A DNA stretch of 42,049 nt from contig JAAFJP010000044.1 of assembly GCA_013298125.1 (NCBI GenBank), positions 1 through 42,049 on the forward strand. Direction: 5' to 3'. Source of the DNA: Cytophagales bacterium. Lineage in GTDB: Bacteria > Bacteroidota > Bacteroidia > Cytophagales > Spirosomataceae. Every line of letters starts with the position of its first letter. The first letter of the stretch is position 1. The notes below the pieces were generated by a model that was not told the origin of the DNA, made no database searches, and worked only from the letters and a program-made list of their open reading frames with translations. A program made the translations under genes and the position numbers. Positions 24,864 to 33,202 of this stretch are shown here, one piece after another.

Positions 24864-24875
24864 AACTTAAAAACA

Positions 24876-25910
24876 ATGCAAAGATTAACCGTAGCGGGCA
24901 GATTAATTATCACCGCCCTTATTATCGCAGCCATTTATTTTGGCTTCCGAATGTTTGGAGGACAAGAAGCCCTCAAAAAATTAGCTCCTGAAACAACAAC
25001 CGAAACCTCCGCCACGACATCAGAATCAAGTTCAGCAAGTTCTTCTGAATCAAGTAGTTCCGCAACCGACTCACAATCTTCATCAGCCTCAGACGGTGGA
25101 CAAAAACCTACTTTCAGTTATACCCCTCCTGGACCCGTTGCAGGTAAATTGAAAGGTGTCGTAGAATTAGGAGCATCTGGTTTTAATTCATTCATCATCA
25201 GAATTGATGCCGATAAAAACTGGAAACAAGAAAAAGCCGAGTTCGGAAACAGTTTAGTCATGGAAAACATGGCTTCGGATGATGACATTCGTGCTGGTCT
25301 GAAAAAGTATATTGGTGGAATGTTAGACTATGGCGTAAGCGGTCGTGATATTCACTTCGTAGTAAGTTCAGGAGCGGTGAAAGCGGAAGGAACGCAAAAG
25401 ATTATCAACGTTTTGAAATCATTAAAATACTTCGTGAACACCGTTACGCCTGAAAAAGAAGGACAATTAGCCTTGAAATGCGTTCAACCTGCCAAGTTTG
25501 TGGATAACTCTTTCGTAACAGATATTGGTTCTGGAAATACGAAGATCTCATGGAAAGAAGGCGGTAAAATCTCAGCGATTGAAACTTACGGAGCAAAATA
25601 TTTTCAGAATAATGTTTCGGATGATGTGGTTGCCAAAGAAGTAGCAGCCAAAGCTAAGCAAATTCCTTCGAGCAAGCGTGAAGTATGTTTCATCATCGGT
25701 GGTGTGCCTTTTGAGTTAGCAAAAAAGGTTCGTCAAGGCAAAGAGCGTTATACGGTTTTAGATACTCCATCAGCCTATAATTTAGACAATGCTAAATCAA
25801 AAGCGGGTCTAAATATTTACAAATCTATCGCAGAATCAACGGGTTGCAAGCAATTTGTGTTCGACTGGGAAGCGAATTTCACGATTGGATTTTTGTTGGA
25901 TTTGCCTTGA
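24876..25910 (+). CDS. Membrane-anchored Ppx/GppA-like (actin-fold) protein
   Basis: ATG 24876 is preferred over 24816, since the 20 extra residues are encoded by the inverted repeat. The 344-residue protein has one N-terminal transmembrane helix (9-27, RLIITALIIAAIYFGF), a Ser/Thr/Glu-rich linker (about 40-75), and a domain with motifs of the ASKHA fold: VVELGASGFNSFIIRID (95-111, phosphate 1), FVVSSGAVKAEGTQ (161-174), VTDIGSGNTKIS (214-225, phosphate 2) and CFIIGGVPFELA (271-282, adenosine). These match the order in exopolyphosphatase/pppGpp phosphohydrolases. The first Asp is replaced by Glu (E98), and only the first part of the family length is present. A periplasmic nucleotide or phosphate sensor is possible; catalysis is uncertain. 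Confidence 0.6.
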   Translation: MQRLTVAGRLIITALIIAAIYFGFRMFGGQEALKKLAPETTTETSATTSESSSASSSESSSSATDSQSSSASDGGQKPTFSYTPPGPVAGKLKGVVELGASGFNSFIIRIDADKNWKQEKAEFGNSLVMENMASDDDIRAGLKKYIGGMLDYGVSGRDIHFVVSSGAVKAEGTQKIINVLKSLKYFVNTVTPEKEGQLALKCVQPAKFVDNSFVTDIGSGNTKISWKEGGKISAIETYGAKYFQNNVSDDVVAKEVAAKAKQIPSSKREVCFIIGGVPFELAKKVRQGKERYTVLDTPSAYNLDNAKSKAGLNIYKSIAESTGCKQFVFDWEANFTIGFLLDLP

Positions 25911-25934
25911 TTTTAACATTTAAAGTTAATGGAG

Positions 25935-25963
25935 ATGGTCTTGAATAATATCTTCAAGACCAT
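25935..25963. terminator. Hairpin between convergent genes
   Basis: ATGGTCTTGAA (25935-25945) and TTCAAGACCAT (25953-25963) form a perfect 11-base stem with a 7-base loop. It sits between the ends of the GppA-like gene and the TPR gene and can serve both. Confidence 0.65.
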
Positions 25964-25968
25964 TACTA

Positions 25969-28770
25969 TTATTCATTTTTCTCTCCCTGATTTTCTTCTA
26001 AATACTTCATCAAATCCTCCTCCCAAGCCTGCCAGACTTTGTTTGCCACTTGGCATATTTGTAATGCTTTGGGTACTTGTTGATAAGGTAATGCATTCAT
26101 GAGAGCATCGTATGATAACCCCAATGACTTATCTTTATCTTTTACACTATACAAATGGAAAATAGCCAAATTGATAAGTATCTCGGCTAAATCAATTTGA
26201 AAGGCATTTGGATTTACTCTTGCCAATTCTCTATAAATGTTTAAGGCTTCTTGATAGCTTGCCAAGGCATTTTCAAAATCATTTTTATCACTCTGTAAAT
26301 TCCCCAAATTATTCAGCGTAGTAGCCACATCAAGTAAATACATTTGCGGATTTACCCTTGCCAATTCTCTTCTGATGTCTAAGGCTTCTAAGTAGCTAAA
26401 AGAAGCATTTTCAAAATCATTTTGAGCCCTTTGTAGAGTAGCCAGATTGGTTAATGTGGTAGCCACATCAGGTATATATGTTTGAGGATTTACCCTTGCC
26501 AATTCCCTTCTGATGCTTAAGGCTTCTTGATAGCTTGAGGAGGCTCGCTCAAAATCATTTTGGTCACTCTGTAAAACAGCTAAATTATTCAGCGTAGTAG
26601 CTAATTCAGGTAAATACGTTTGCGAATTTAGTTTTGTCAATTCTCTGTAAGTGATCAAGGCTTCTTCATAGCTTGACAGAGCTTCTATAAATTTATTTTG
26701 ACTTCTCTGTAAATTCCCAATGTTATTTAAAGTCATCGCTACATCAGGTAAATGAATTTGTGGGTTTGCACTTGCTAATTCCTTACAAATAGCTAAAGCT
26801 TCTTGATAACTTGAAGTGGCTCTTTCAAAATCATTTTGATCACTCTGTAAAACAGCTAAATTATTCAGTGTCATTGCTACATCAGGTAAATATGTTTGCA
26901 GATCTACTCTTCCCAAGTCTCTATAAATGGCTAATGCTTCTTCATAGCTTGAGAGGGCATTTACAAATTCATTTTGACTCCTCTGTAAATTCCCTATATT
27001 ATTTAAAGTCATACCCATCTCAGGCAAAAGACTTTGTGAATTACACGCTAATTTTCTTCGGATTTGTAAAGCTTCTTCAAAATAACGTTCTGCTGTAGCA
27101 ATTTCATTAATATCACGATGTATAACCCCTAAATTATTTAGAATTTCTGCTTTTTCATAACCATTTTTAGTTAAAACTTGTGCTTTCTCATACCATAAAA
27201 TTGCGTCTACGAAACGTTCATTTTTTTGAAGAAAATAGGCATAAACAAAACAATTCTCATAGTTTTCATTTAAATGATTCGCCTTAATATAAAAGCTTTC
27301 ACTTATCTCGAACCAGTTGTCTTTTAATTTTTGCACAAAAATGAGATTAGCTTTTATTATAAACTCTCTGGCAAGAATTTCATTTCTTTTTATTACATAT
27401 TCACTTGTTTTCTGTAATAATGCGTATTCCTCTTTTAATGTACTTTCATCTAAAATTTCATCTGCACCTTTTAAATCTCCTTTTTGAAATAACTCTTTAG
27501 CTGTCATTAATCGGTTACTGTTAGGGGGGCTTTGTTCAATTAGGTTTAACCACGTTATTTCAATTATTTTTTTAAACTCATTGGATTTCTTTAATATTGA
27601 TTGTTTTTCGCTATTAATATTCACTAACTCTTGATTGATTCTGACAATATCTTTATTAAAATATTTTAATTTTTTTTCATCTGTTTCACCTTTAAAAATA
27701 TCTATAAGATCTTTTTTTTCATTTTCTTTATTTTGTATATCAATATCAAACTTTTCAATCTCTAACAATAATTCTTTGTAATCTGCATAATTATTCAGAT
27801 TAATTTCCTTCTTTTTTAATAAGTGTTTTATTTCACTAATTTCATTATTTGCTTCTGAGATAGCTTTATGAACCTCTGAAAAAATGCTAATCCCTTTTTT
27901 AGTTATTTCTTTCGTTTCTTTTATATCTATTTTTATCTCCTTAGAATCCTGCTTTATTTCCTTTACATCAGTTTCTATTCTACTCAAAGAACCTTTCATT
28001 TCCTTTATCTCCTCAGCAAGCCAATTAACAAAACCCGCAAATCGTTCCTCACCAATGCCTTGTACGTAAGTATTAGCTAAGGTTTCAAAGCCTTGCATAA
28101 GTTCTTGTTTCAAACCGTCAATTCCAAACGCTATTTTAGCTAATTCTTGGTTTTGAAAAGCATCTTTGGCTTTGTTATTATCTCCTTTCAATAATTCATT
28201 CAAAAAAGAACAAGCCAGTTCAAACCAATCAAGGTTTTCATTTGGTAAACCATTAATAACTGCATTTCGGAAAACGATATACTCAGGGTGGTCGGCTTTT
28301 ACTCTTAACAATTCAAAAAGTATCTCTACATGATAATCAATTACTTTGTTTCTCAGTATCTCGGTTATATTACTTTCATTATCTTTAAAAATCAACAAAT
28401 CAGCCTCATAAGCATCTGGGCTTACAGTTTTCAATTGATAATCTTCTTTTTTTAACTGGTTTAATTGCTCATCCGCAAGTATAATAATTCTTTGAAAAAG
28501 CGGAGAAGTACTTTTTTTCTTGAAATCTTCGGCAAATATTTTGGTCGCTAACCAATGAGAAGAAAGAATGGCTTTCTGTAAATGATGATTTACAGGCTTT
28601 TCAGTATCTTTAAATTGGGCAAGGATACGTTTAGAAATATTGGGAATTTGCTTTGAGATTGCATTATCACCTCTATTAGCAATCCAACCACCAAAAACGG
28701 TTTCGGTTATATAGGCAATAGTACATTTCCCAAGAAGAGTTGCAACAACAGTAGTTAAAATTGGATCCAT
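25969..28770 (-). CDS. Coiled-coil and kinesin-light-chain-type TPR repeat protein
   Basis: ATG 28770 (MDPILTTVVATLLGKC) is preferred to the upstream frame start at 28815. The 933-residue protein has a helical N-terminal region of about 250 residues with a mildly hydrophobic first 30. A long coiled coil follows (about 253-405; GSLSRIETDVKEIKQDSKEI), then a helical linker, then seven TPR units of 46 residues plus a degenerate eighth (about 537-873), for example TLNNLAVLQSDQNDFERATS. Units 2/4 and 3/5 are near copies, indicating duplication of a two-unit block. No NTPase, protease or nuclease motif is visible, so it is probably a scaffold or sensor. The ATPase gene lies just upstream on the same strand, but a hairpin separates them. 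Confidence 0.85.
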   Translation of the reverse strand: MDPILTTVVATLLGKCTIAYITETVFGGWIANRGDNAISKQIPNISKRILAQFKDTEKPVNHHLQKAILSSHWLATKIFAEDFKKKSTSPLFQRIIILADEQLNQLKKEDYQLKTVSPDAYEADLLIFKDNESNITEILRNKVIDYHVEILFELLRVKADHPEYIVFRNAVINGLPNENLDWFELACSFLNELLKGDNNKAKDAFQNQELAKIAFGIDGLKQELMQGFETLANTYVQGIGEERFAGFVNWLAEEIKEMKGSLSRIETDVKEIKQDSKEIKIDIKETKEITKKGISIFSEVHKAISEANNEISEIKHLLKKKEINLNNYADYKELLLEIEKFDIDIQNKENEKKDLIDIFKGETDEKKLKYFNKDIVRINQELVNINSEKQSILKKSNEFKKIIEITWLNLIEQSPPNSNRLMTAKELFQKGDLKGADEILDESTLKEEYALLQKTSEYVIKRNEILAREFIIKANLIFVQKLKDNWFEISESFYIKANHLNENYENCFVYAYFLQKNERFVDAILWYEKAQVLTKNGYEKAEILNNLGVIHRDINEIATAERYFEEALQIRRKLACNSQSLLPEMGMTLNNIGNLQRSQNEFVNALSSYEEALAIYRDLGRVDLQTYLPDVAMTLNNLAVLQSDQNDFERATSSYQEALAICKELASANPQIHLPDVAMTLNNIGNLQRSQNKFIEALSSYEEALITYRELTKLNSQTYLPELATTLNNLAVLQSDQNDFERASSSYQEALSIRRELARVNPQTYIPDVATTLTNLATLQRAQNDFENASFSYLEALDIRRELARVNPQMYLLDVATTLNNLGNLQSDKNDFENALASYQEALNIYRELARVNPNAFQIDLAEILINLAIFHLYSVKDKDKSLGLSYDALMNALPYQQVPKALQICQVANKVWQAWEEDLMKYLEENQGEKNE

Positions 28771-28813
28771 AGTGTTGATTTTTAGATAAATATAATCAAT
28801 AGCCCTAAAAAAC

Positions 28814-28879
28814 AAAAATCCATTTATAATTTTTAGGAAGCATTTTGAATGGCTTTTGAAAAATTATTAATGGATTTTT
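28814..28879 (-). terminator. Hairpin between the ATPase and TPR genes
   Basis: Arms 28814-28834 and 28859-28879 are reverse complements with one mismatch (21 bases). On the minus strand the hairpin is followed by a T-rich run, so it probably ends the ATPase transcript and leaves the TPR gene with its own promoter. Confidence 0.6.
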
Positions 28880-28908
28880 TATGGTTATTATTCTGTCATT
28901 GATAAACT

Positions 28909-30336
28909 CTACCCAAACAAATCATCCATCGTCAAAGATTGATGAACTAACGATTGGGAATAGTTATTTTGAGTCAGTCCATGCGTAGTAATAAACGTGA
29001 GCCAAAGTGCTTTTGTCGTTTTGGTGGCATCTTTAAAAACACCTATTTTTTTACGAAGGTTTTCGGCATAATCTTTTTCGATGGTAAAAGAATTAATAGA
29101 AAATTTTATTTCACAAAGGTTAATTACTTGGTCTCTTCGGTCTATAATTAAATCAATTTGAGCTTTATTGCTTCCATCTCCACCAAGCCATGCAGATGTT
29201 TGCGTCTGTACATGAGCAATACCCAATGCACGTTTTATTTGTGAAGTATGAAACAAGCAAACTTGCTCAAAAGCATATCCAGACCACGCTCTAATTTCGG
29301 GCGTATCAATCCCATTTATCCAAAAATTGTCGTCAAACAAACTGGTTTTTTTAATGAATTTCAAGTAAAAAAGAGAATAAAAATCCGTCAGTTGATAGAT
29401 TGCATTGTTTTTGGCTTTTCCAAAAGTATTATATTTTCTGATAAAGCTACTTTCTTCTAATTCCCTTAAAATGGCAGTTGTATTGCCTCCATTTGATAAT
29501 TTAGCCGTTTTTAGTAATTCATCTCTTTCCAGTCCCTTTGCTTTTTGAGCAAGGGCTTCAATAATGGCAATGTGTTTATCAGCCTTTTTGAAAAGTGAAG
29601 CGTATAATTTTTGAAACTCGTTTCGGAGTCGTCCTTTTGGCGAAAAACAAAGGTCATTGATATTTTGAATAGCACTTTTGCGGGTATCTATGAAATCTAA
29701 ATAAAATGGAATTCCCCCGAAAACCATATAAAGTTGGATTAACTGGTAACGGTCATACCCAGGAGATTTGGCTTGAAAAAAAGCCTCACATTCCGCCAAT
29801 GTGAAAGGTTCAATCTGGATAGGATGCGTAACTCGGTTGTATAAGCCCCCTGTATTATTAATGAGTTGATTAATCATCCATGAGGCTGCCGAACCGCAGA
29901 CAACCAAAATAATATCGTTGCGAGTACTTGCCCAACTATTCCAAAAATGCTCTAAGGCAGGAATGAACATAGAATTTGGCGTATCTAACCAAGGCAATTC
30001 ATCAATGAATAAGACCTTTTTTTCAGAATGATTTAACGATTCTATGGCGGTAATTAATTGCTGAAATGCTTGAAACCAGTCTTTGGCAAGAACATTATCT
30101 TCAAATTCTGGAAAAATTCTTACCAATGCTGAGTGAAAATTAGTAAGTTGCTGTTCAGTTTCAACATTGGCAATACCCGTTAATTGAAACGTAAATTTTT
30201 CCTCAAAAAATGAGCGAATCAAATACGTTTTACCAACTCTCCGCCGACCATATACAGCCACAAAAGCTGAACGGTCAGATAGTTGGAGTGATTGCAAAAG
30301 AGAGATTTCTTCTTTTCTACCAATTATTTTAGCCAT
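28909..30336 (-). CDS. AAA-type ATPase with DUF234 C-terminal domain
   Basis: This 475-residue protein has Walker A GRRRVGKTY (30-38), Walker B FIDELPWLD (110-118) and a sensor-1-like VVCGSAASWM. A winged-helix-like part (about 255-315, IEALAQKAKGLERDELL) precedes a DUF234 domain with PD-(D/E)xK-type residues D395 and E409-x-K411 (CEIKFS). The family is common in archaea and Bacteroidota, often as mobile or defence-associated ATPases of unknown function. The start codon lies within one of four copies of a repeated box, which suggests control of its own expression. The nuclease-like residues are seen; nuclease activity is not established. Confidence 0.88.
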   Translation of the reverse strand: MAKIIGRKEEISLLQSLQLSDRSAFVAVYGRRRVGKTYLIRSFFEEKFTFQLTGIANVETEQQLTNFHSALVRIFPEFEDNVLAKDWFQAFQQLITAIESLNHSEKKVLFIDELPWLDTPNSMFIPALEHFWNSWASTRNDIILVVCGSAASWMINQLINNTGGLYNRVTHPIQIEPFTLAECEAFFQAKSPGYDRYQLIQLYMVFGGIPFYLDFIDTRKSAIQNINDLCFSPKGRLRNEFQKLYASLFKKADKHIAIIEALAQKAKGLERDELLKTAKLSNGGNTTAILRELEESSFIRKYNTFGKAKNNAIYQLTDFYSLFYLKFIKKTSLFDDNFWINGIDTPEIRAWSGYAFEQVCLFHTSQIKRALGIAHVQTQTSAWLGGDGSNKAQIDLIIDRRDQVINLCEIKFSINSFTIEKDYAENLRKKIGVFKDATKTTKALWLTFITTHGLTQNNYSQSLVHQSLTMDDLFG

Positions 30337-30420
30337 AATTAAGTCTATTTTTTGGCTAAAATAATGATTTAATTTATATTTTAGCCAAAAAAATTAATTT
30401 TTTTGGCTAAAATATAAATT
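30325..30420. promoter_or_regulatory. Four alternating TGGCTAAAATA boxes including a 50-bp perfect palindrome
   Basis: The box TGGCTAAAATA occurs at 30325-30335 (minus), 30353-30363 (plus), 30377-30387 (minus) and 30404-30414 (plus). The last two are the core of a perfect palindrome, 30371-30395 against 30396-30420. The first box includes the ATPase start codon region (ATGGCTAAAATA). The array fills most of the gap between the ATPase gene and rnhB, so it is likely an operator for one or both. Confidence 0.75.
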
Positions 30421-30448
30421 AACAAAATATTAACCTTAAAATTAACCA

Positions 30449-31027
30449 ATGCTAAAAAGTTTTTACAATGAATCTCTCATCGAGGCGGGATTAGACGAAG
30501 CGGGTCGTGGCTGTTTGTCGGGTCCAGTGGTTGCGGCGGCGGTGATTTTACCCAAATATTATCAACACGAGTTACTCAATGATTCTAAACAATTAACAAA
30601 AAAACAACGTGAAACCTTACGCACAGACATCATGCGTGATGCCCTTGCGTATGAGATTGCAGAGGTATCTAACCAAGAAATTGACCAAATTAACATCCTC
30701 AAAGCCAGCATGAAAGCCATGCACTTGGCAATCGACAAACTCAAAATTCATCCAGAGCATTTATTGATTGACGGCAATCGTTTTCCTGTTTATCCTCTCA
30801 TTCCTCATACCTGCATCGTGAAAGGTGATAGCAAATTTCTATCAATCGCAGCGGCTTCTATTTTAGCAAAAACTTATCGAGATGATTTGATGGAAAACTT
30901 AGCCAAAGAATTTCCACAATACGGTTGGGAGCAAAATGCGGGTTATCCAACGCCCAAACATCGAAAAGCGATTTTAGAATATGGCGTGACAGTTCATCAT
31001 CGGCTGACGTATCGGTTTGAGAGATAA
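30449..31027 (+). CDS. rnhB: Ribonuclease HII
   Basis: This 192-residue cytosolic endonuclease removes ribonucleotides from DNA and RNA from RNA-DNA hybrids. The signature [21 protein letters not shown] supplies catalytic D16 and E17. A third acidic residue is in HLLIDGNRF, and a fourth region in [21 protein letters not shown]. Length is normal for the family. The gene stands between the ATPase operator array and the toxin-antitoxin pair. Confidence 0.96.
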   Translation: MLKSFYNESLIEAGLDEAGRGCLSGPVVAAAVILPKYYQHELLNDSKQLTKKQRETLRTDIMRDALAYEIAEVSNQEIDQINILKASMKAMHLAIDKLKIHPEHLLIDGNRFPVYPLIPHTCIVKGDSKFLSIAAASILAKTYRDDLMENLAKEFPQYGWEQNAGYPTPKHRKAILEYGVTVHHRLTYRFER

Positions 31028-31033
31028 TTTTAT

Positions 31034-31041
31034 TACTTTTG
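31034..31041 (+). promoter_or_regulatory. Candidate -7 box for the toxin-antitoxin pair
   Basis: TACTTTTG fits TAnnTTTG and lies 22 bases before the antitoxin start, just after rnhB ends. The nearest TTTG upstream (31016-31019) is only 14 bases away, shorter than usual. Confidence 0.4.
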
Positions 31042-31063
31042 TTATGTAAAAAACGAAATCGTT

Positions 31064-31219
31064 ATGACAATCAAAATACCAGCCAATGCAACCAAGTTAG
31101 AACTTGATAAGGCACTCAAAAAATTAGATAAGTCTGAAAAACCTTTTGATGCCAGCAAATATATTGGTAAAATAAAATTTTCAGGTGACCCCGTAGAGTT
31201 TCAAAGAGATTTGAGATAA
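31064..31219 (+). CDS. Small antitoxin-like protein
   Basis: A 51-residue frame starts MTIKIPANATKLELDKALKK and ends with TAA at 31217-31219, whose last base is the first base of the toxin ATG (TAATG overlap). It is basic and amphipathic, with FDASKYIGKIKFSGDPVEFQ toward the C-terminus, the type of segment that wraps around a PIN toxin. No classical AbrB, RHH or Phd DNA-binding domain is evident. The call as antitoxin rests on size and on coupling to the PIN gene. Confidence 0.75.
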   Translation: MTIKIPANATKLELDKALKKLDKSEKPFDASKYIGKIKFSGDPVEFQRDLR

Positions 31220-31611
31220 TGAGAAATAAACAAACCATTTTACTTGATACTAATGCTTTAATTAACTTTTTAAGTGGAGAATTGCTCGAAACAGACATTG
31301 TTGATGGAAGAAGAATTACTATTTCTGAAATTACAGAAATGGAAATCCAGTGCAATCCAGCGTTAAATTCATCAGAAAGAATACTATTAAAAGAATTTTT
31401 GGGAGAATGTATAATTATTCGACTCAACGAAGAAATCAAAGATTTGGCTATAAAAATAAGGCTATCGACTCGCTTGAAACTGATGGATTCAATTATTGCT
31501 GCATCAGCTCAGTGGACAAAATTAGTTTTAGTAACGGGTGATGAAAAATTCGATTCGGTAAAGTCAATTGACCTCATTTTACTTCCTTCTAAAAATAAAC
31601 GTTCATCTTAG
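31219..31611 (+). CDS. PIN-domain toxin (VapC-like RNase)
   Basis: This 130-residue protein has the four acidic positions of an active PIN domain: D10 (ILLDTNALI), E42 (SEITEMEIQ), D90 (KLMDSIIAASA) and D108 (LVTGDEKF). Such proteins cleave specific RNAs, often tRNA or rRNA, with Mg2+ when released from the antitoxin. It overlaps the antitoxin gene by one base. The pair sits between rnhB and the GH3-type gene as a compact insert with its own possible promoter. Confidence 0.9.
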   Translation: MRNKQTILLDTNALINFLSGELLETDIVDGRRITISEITEMEIQCNPALNSSERILLKEFLGECIIIRLNEEIKDLAIKIRLSTRLKLMDSIIAASAQWTKLVLVTGDEKFDSVKSIDLILLPSKNKRSS

Positions 31612-31641
31612 TTTTTACTTCCTAAACCTCCAAATTTACCA

Positions 31642-33126
31642 ATGTCCTTCCGCTCCATACTCGCTAAACCTTTTGCCTCATACGTCGTTCAGAATCGTCG
31701 AAAATGGGAAAAACGTGCCGTTGAAACCCAACTCGCTTTGATGAAATCTTTGGTTTCGGATGCTTCTAATACGCTTTTCAGCAAGGATAATAAATTTAGT
31801 CAAATTTCTGATTATCAGGACTTTAAACAATCTGTTCAAGTTCAAGATTACGAAAATCTAAAACCCTATATTGAAAAGGTAGTAGCTGGAGAACCTGATA
31901 TTTTGTGGAAAGGCAAACCGCTTTATTTCGCAAAAACTTCGGGTACGACTTCGGGCGTAAAATATATTCCCATCTCCAAAGAATCCATCGGGTTTCATAT
32001 CAACGGGGCGAGAGATGCACTTTTGAGTTATGTACACGAAACAGGCAATTCAAAATTTTTAGATAAAAATCTTATCTTCCTCTCGGGTTCGCCCGAAATG
32101 GAAAAGAAAAATGGCATCTTCACAGGGCGACTTTCGGGCATTGTAAATCATCATGTACCAGCGTATCTACGAAGCAATCAAATGCCAAGTTATGAGACAA
32201 ATTGCATTGAAGATTGGGAAACAAAACTTGAAAAAATTATAGATGAGACCATTGACAAACCCATGTCATTAATCTCTGGAATTCCACCTTGGGTGCAGAT
32301 GTATTTTGACCGTATTCAAGCACGTACAGGTAAGAAAATCAAAGATGTTTTTCCAGATTTCTCACTCTTCGTTTATGGAGGCGTAAACTTTGAACCTTAT
32401 CGTGCAAAACTCTATGAATCAATTGGTTGCAAAATAGATTCTATCGAAACTTATCCCGCCTCTGAGGGATTTATTGCATATCAAGACACCCAAACCGAAG
32501 AAGGGCTTTTGATGTTATTGAACTCAGGAGTTTTCTATGAATTTATCCCAACAGACGAGTATTTTACTCCAAACCCAAGAAGGTTACATATTGGAGAAGT
32601 ACAATTGGGCGTAAACTATGCCGTAGTGATGAATACCAATGCTGGACTTTGGGGATATTCCATTGGAGACACCGTGAAATTCGTTTCTCTGAATCCCTAT
32701 CGCATCGTGGTTTCAGGTAGAATTAAACATTTTATTTCTGCCTTTGGAGAACACATCATAGGCGAAGAGGTCGAAAAAGCGATGCAATTTGCCATGCAAC
32801 AACAATCCGAAACGGAATTAGTAGAATTTACGGTTGCCCCACAAGTAACCCCACCCGAAGGTGGATTGCCTTATCACGAATGGTTGGTTGAGTTTTCGAG
32901 AGAACCCCAAAGCATAGAAAAATTCGCCCAAGATTTAAACCAAAAATTGGCAGAATTAAATGTTTATTATGATGATTTGATGGTCGGGAATATTCTTAGA
33001 CCCCTGAAAATCAAATCATTACCCCGAAATTCTTTTATTGATTATATGAAAAAAGAAGGTAAATTGGGAGGGCAAAACAAAGTGCCGAGGCTTTCTAATG
33101 ACAGAGGTATTGCGGATAAGTTATAA
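31642..33126 (+). CDS. GH3-family (auxin-conjugase fold) acyl-adenylating enzyme
   Basis: This 494-residue protein belongs to the GH3 group of the ANL adenylate-forming enzymes, not to glycoside hydrolase family 3. The ATP loop is TSGTTSGVKYIP (99-110). Further GH3 segments are FVYGGVNFEPY, YPASEGFIAYQ, and GYSIGDTVKFVS with VVSGRIKHFISAFGEHI after it. Plant relatives join amino acids to jasmonate or auxin; bacterial substrates are largely unknown. The start at 31642 follows the toxin gene by 30 bases, and a terminator follows the stop codon. Confidence 0.9.
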   Translation: MSFRSILAKPFASYVVQNRRKWEKRAVETQLALMKSLVSDASNTLFSKDNKFSQISDYQDFKQSVQVQDYENLKPYIEKVVAGEPDILWKGKPLYFAKTSGTTSGVKYIPISKESIGFHINGARDALLSYVHETGNSKFLDKNLIFLSGSPEMEKKNGIFTGRLSGIVNHHVPAYLRSNQMPSYETNCIEDWETKLEKIIDETIDKPMSLISGIPPWVQMYFDRIQARTGKKIKDVFPDFSLFVYGGVNFEPYRAKLYESIGCKIDSIETYPASEGFIAYQDTQTEEGLLMLLNSGVFYEFIPTDEYFTPNPRRLHIGEVQLGVNYAVVMNTNAGLWGYSIGDTVKFVSLNPYRIVVSGRIKHFISAFGEHIIGEEVEKAMQFAMQQQSETELVEFTVAPQVTPPEGGLPYHEWLVEFSREPQSIEKFAQDLNQKLAELNVYYDDLMVGNILRPLKIKSLPRNSFIDYMKKEGKLGGQNKVPRLSNDRGIADKL

Positions 33127-33153
33127 GAATTCCCTACCTTTACCAAAACCCCA

Positions 33154-33193
33154 AAAAACCCTTGTAAGTCTCGCAGGACTTACAAGGGTTTTT
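33154..33193 (+). terminator. Terminator of the GH3-family gene
   Basis: A perfect 17-base stem (33154-33170 with 33177-33193; core ACCCTTGTAAGTC) with a 6-base loop ends in a T run. It excludes the in-frame start at 33098 for the next gene. Confidence 0.9.
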
Positions 33194-33202
33194 GTTTGGG
33201 AA

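Noticed and set aside
26150-27160. Regular 138-bp periodicity that could suggest a CRISPR or satellite array
   Set aside because: The period is exactly 46 codons, the frame is open throughout, and the translation is a TPR array.
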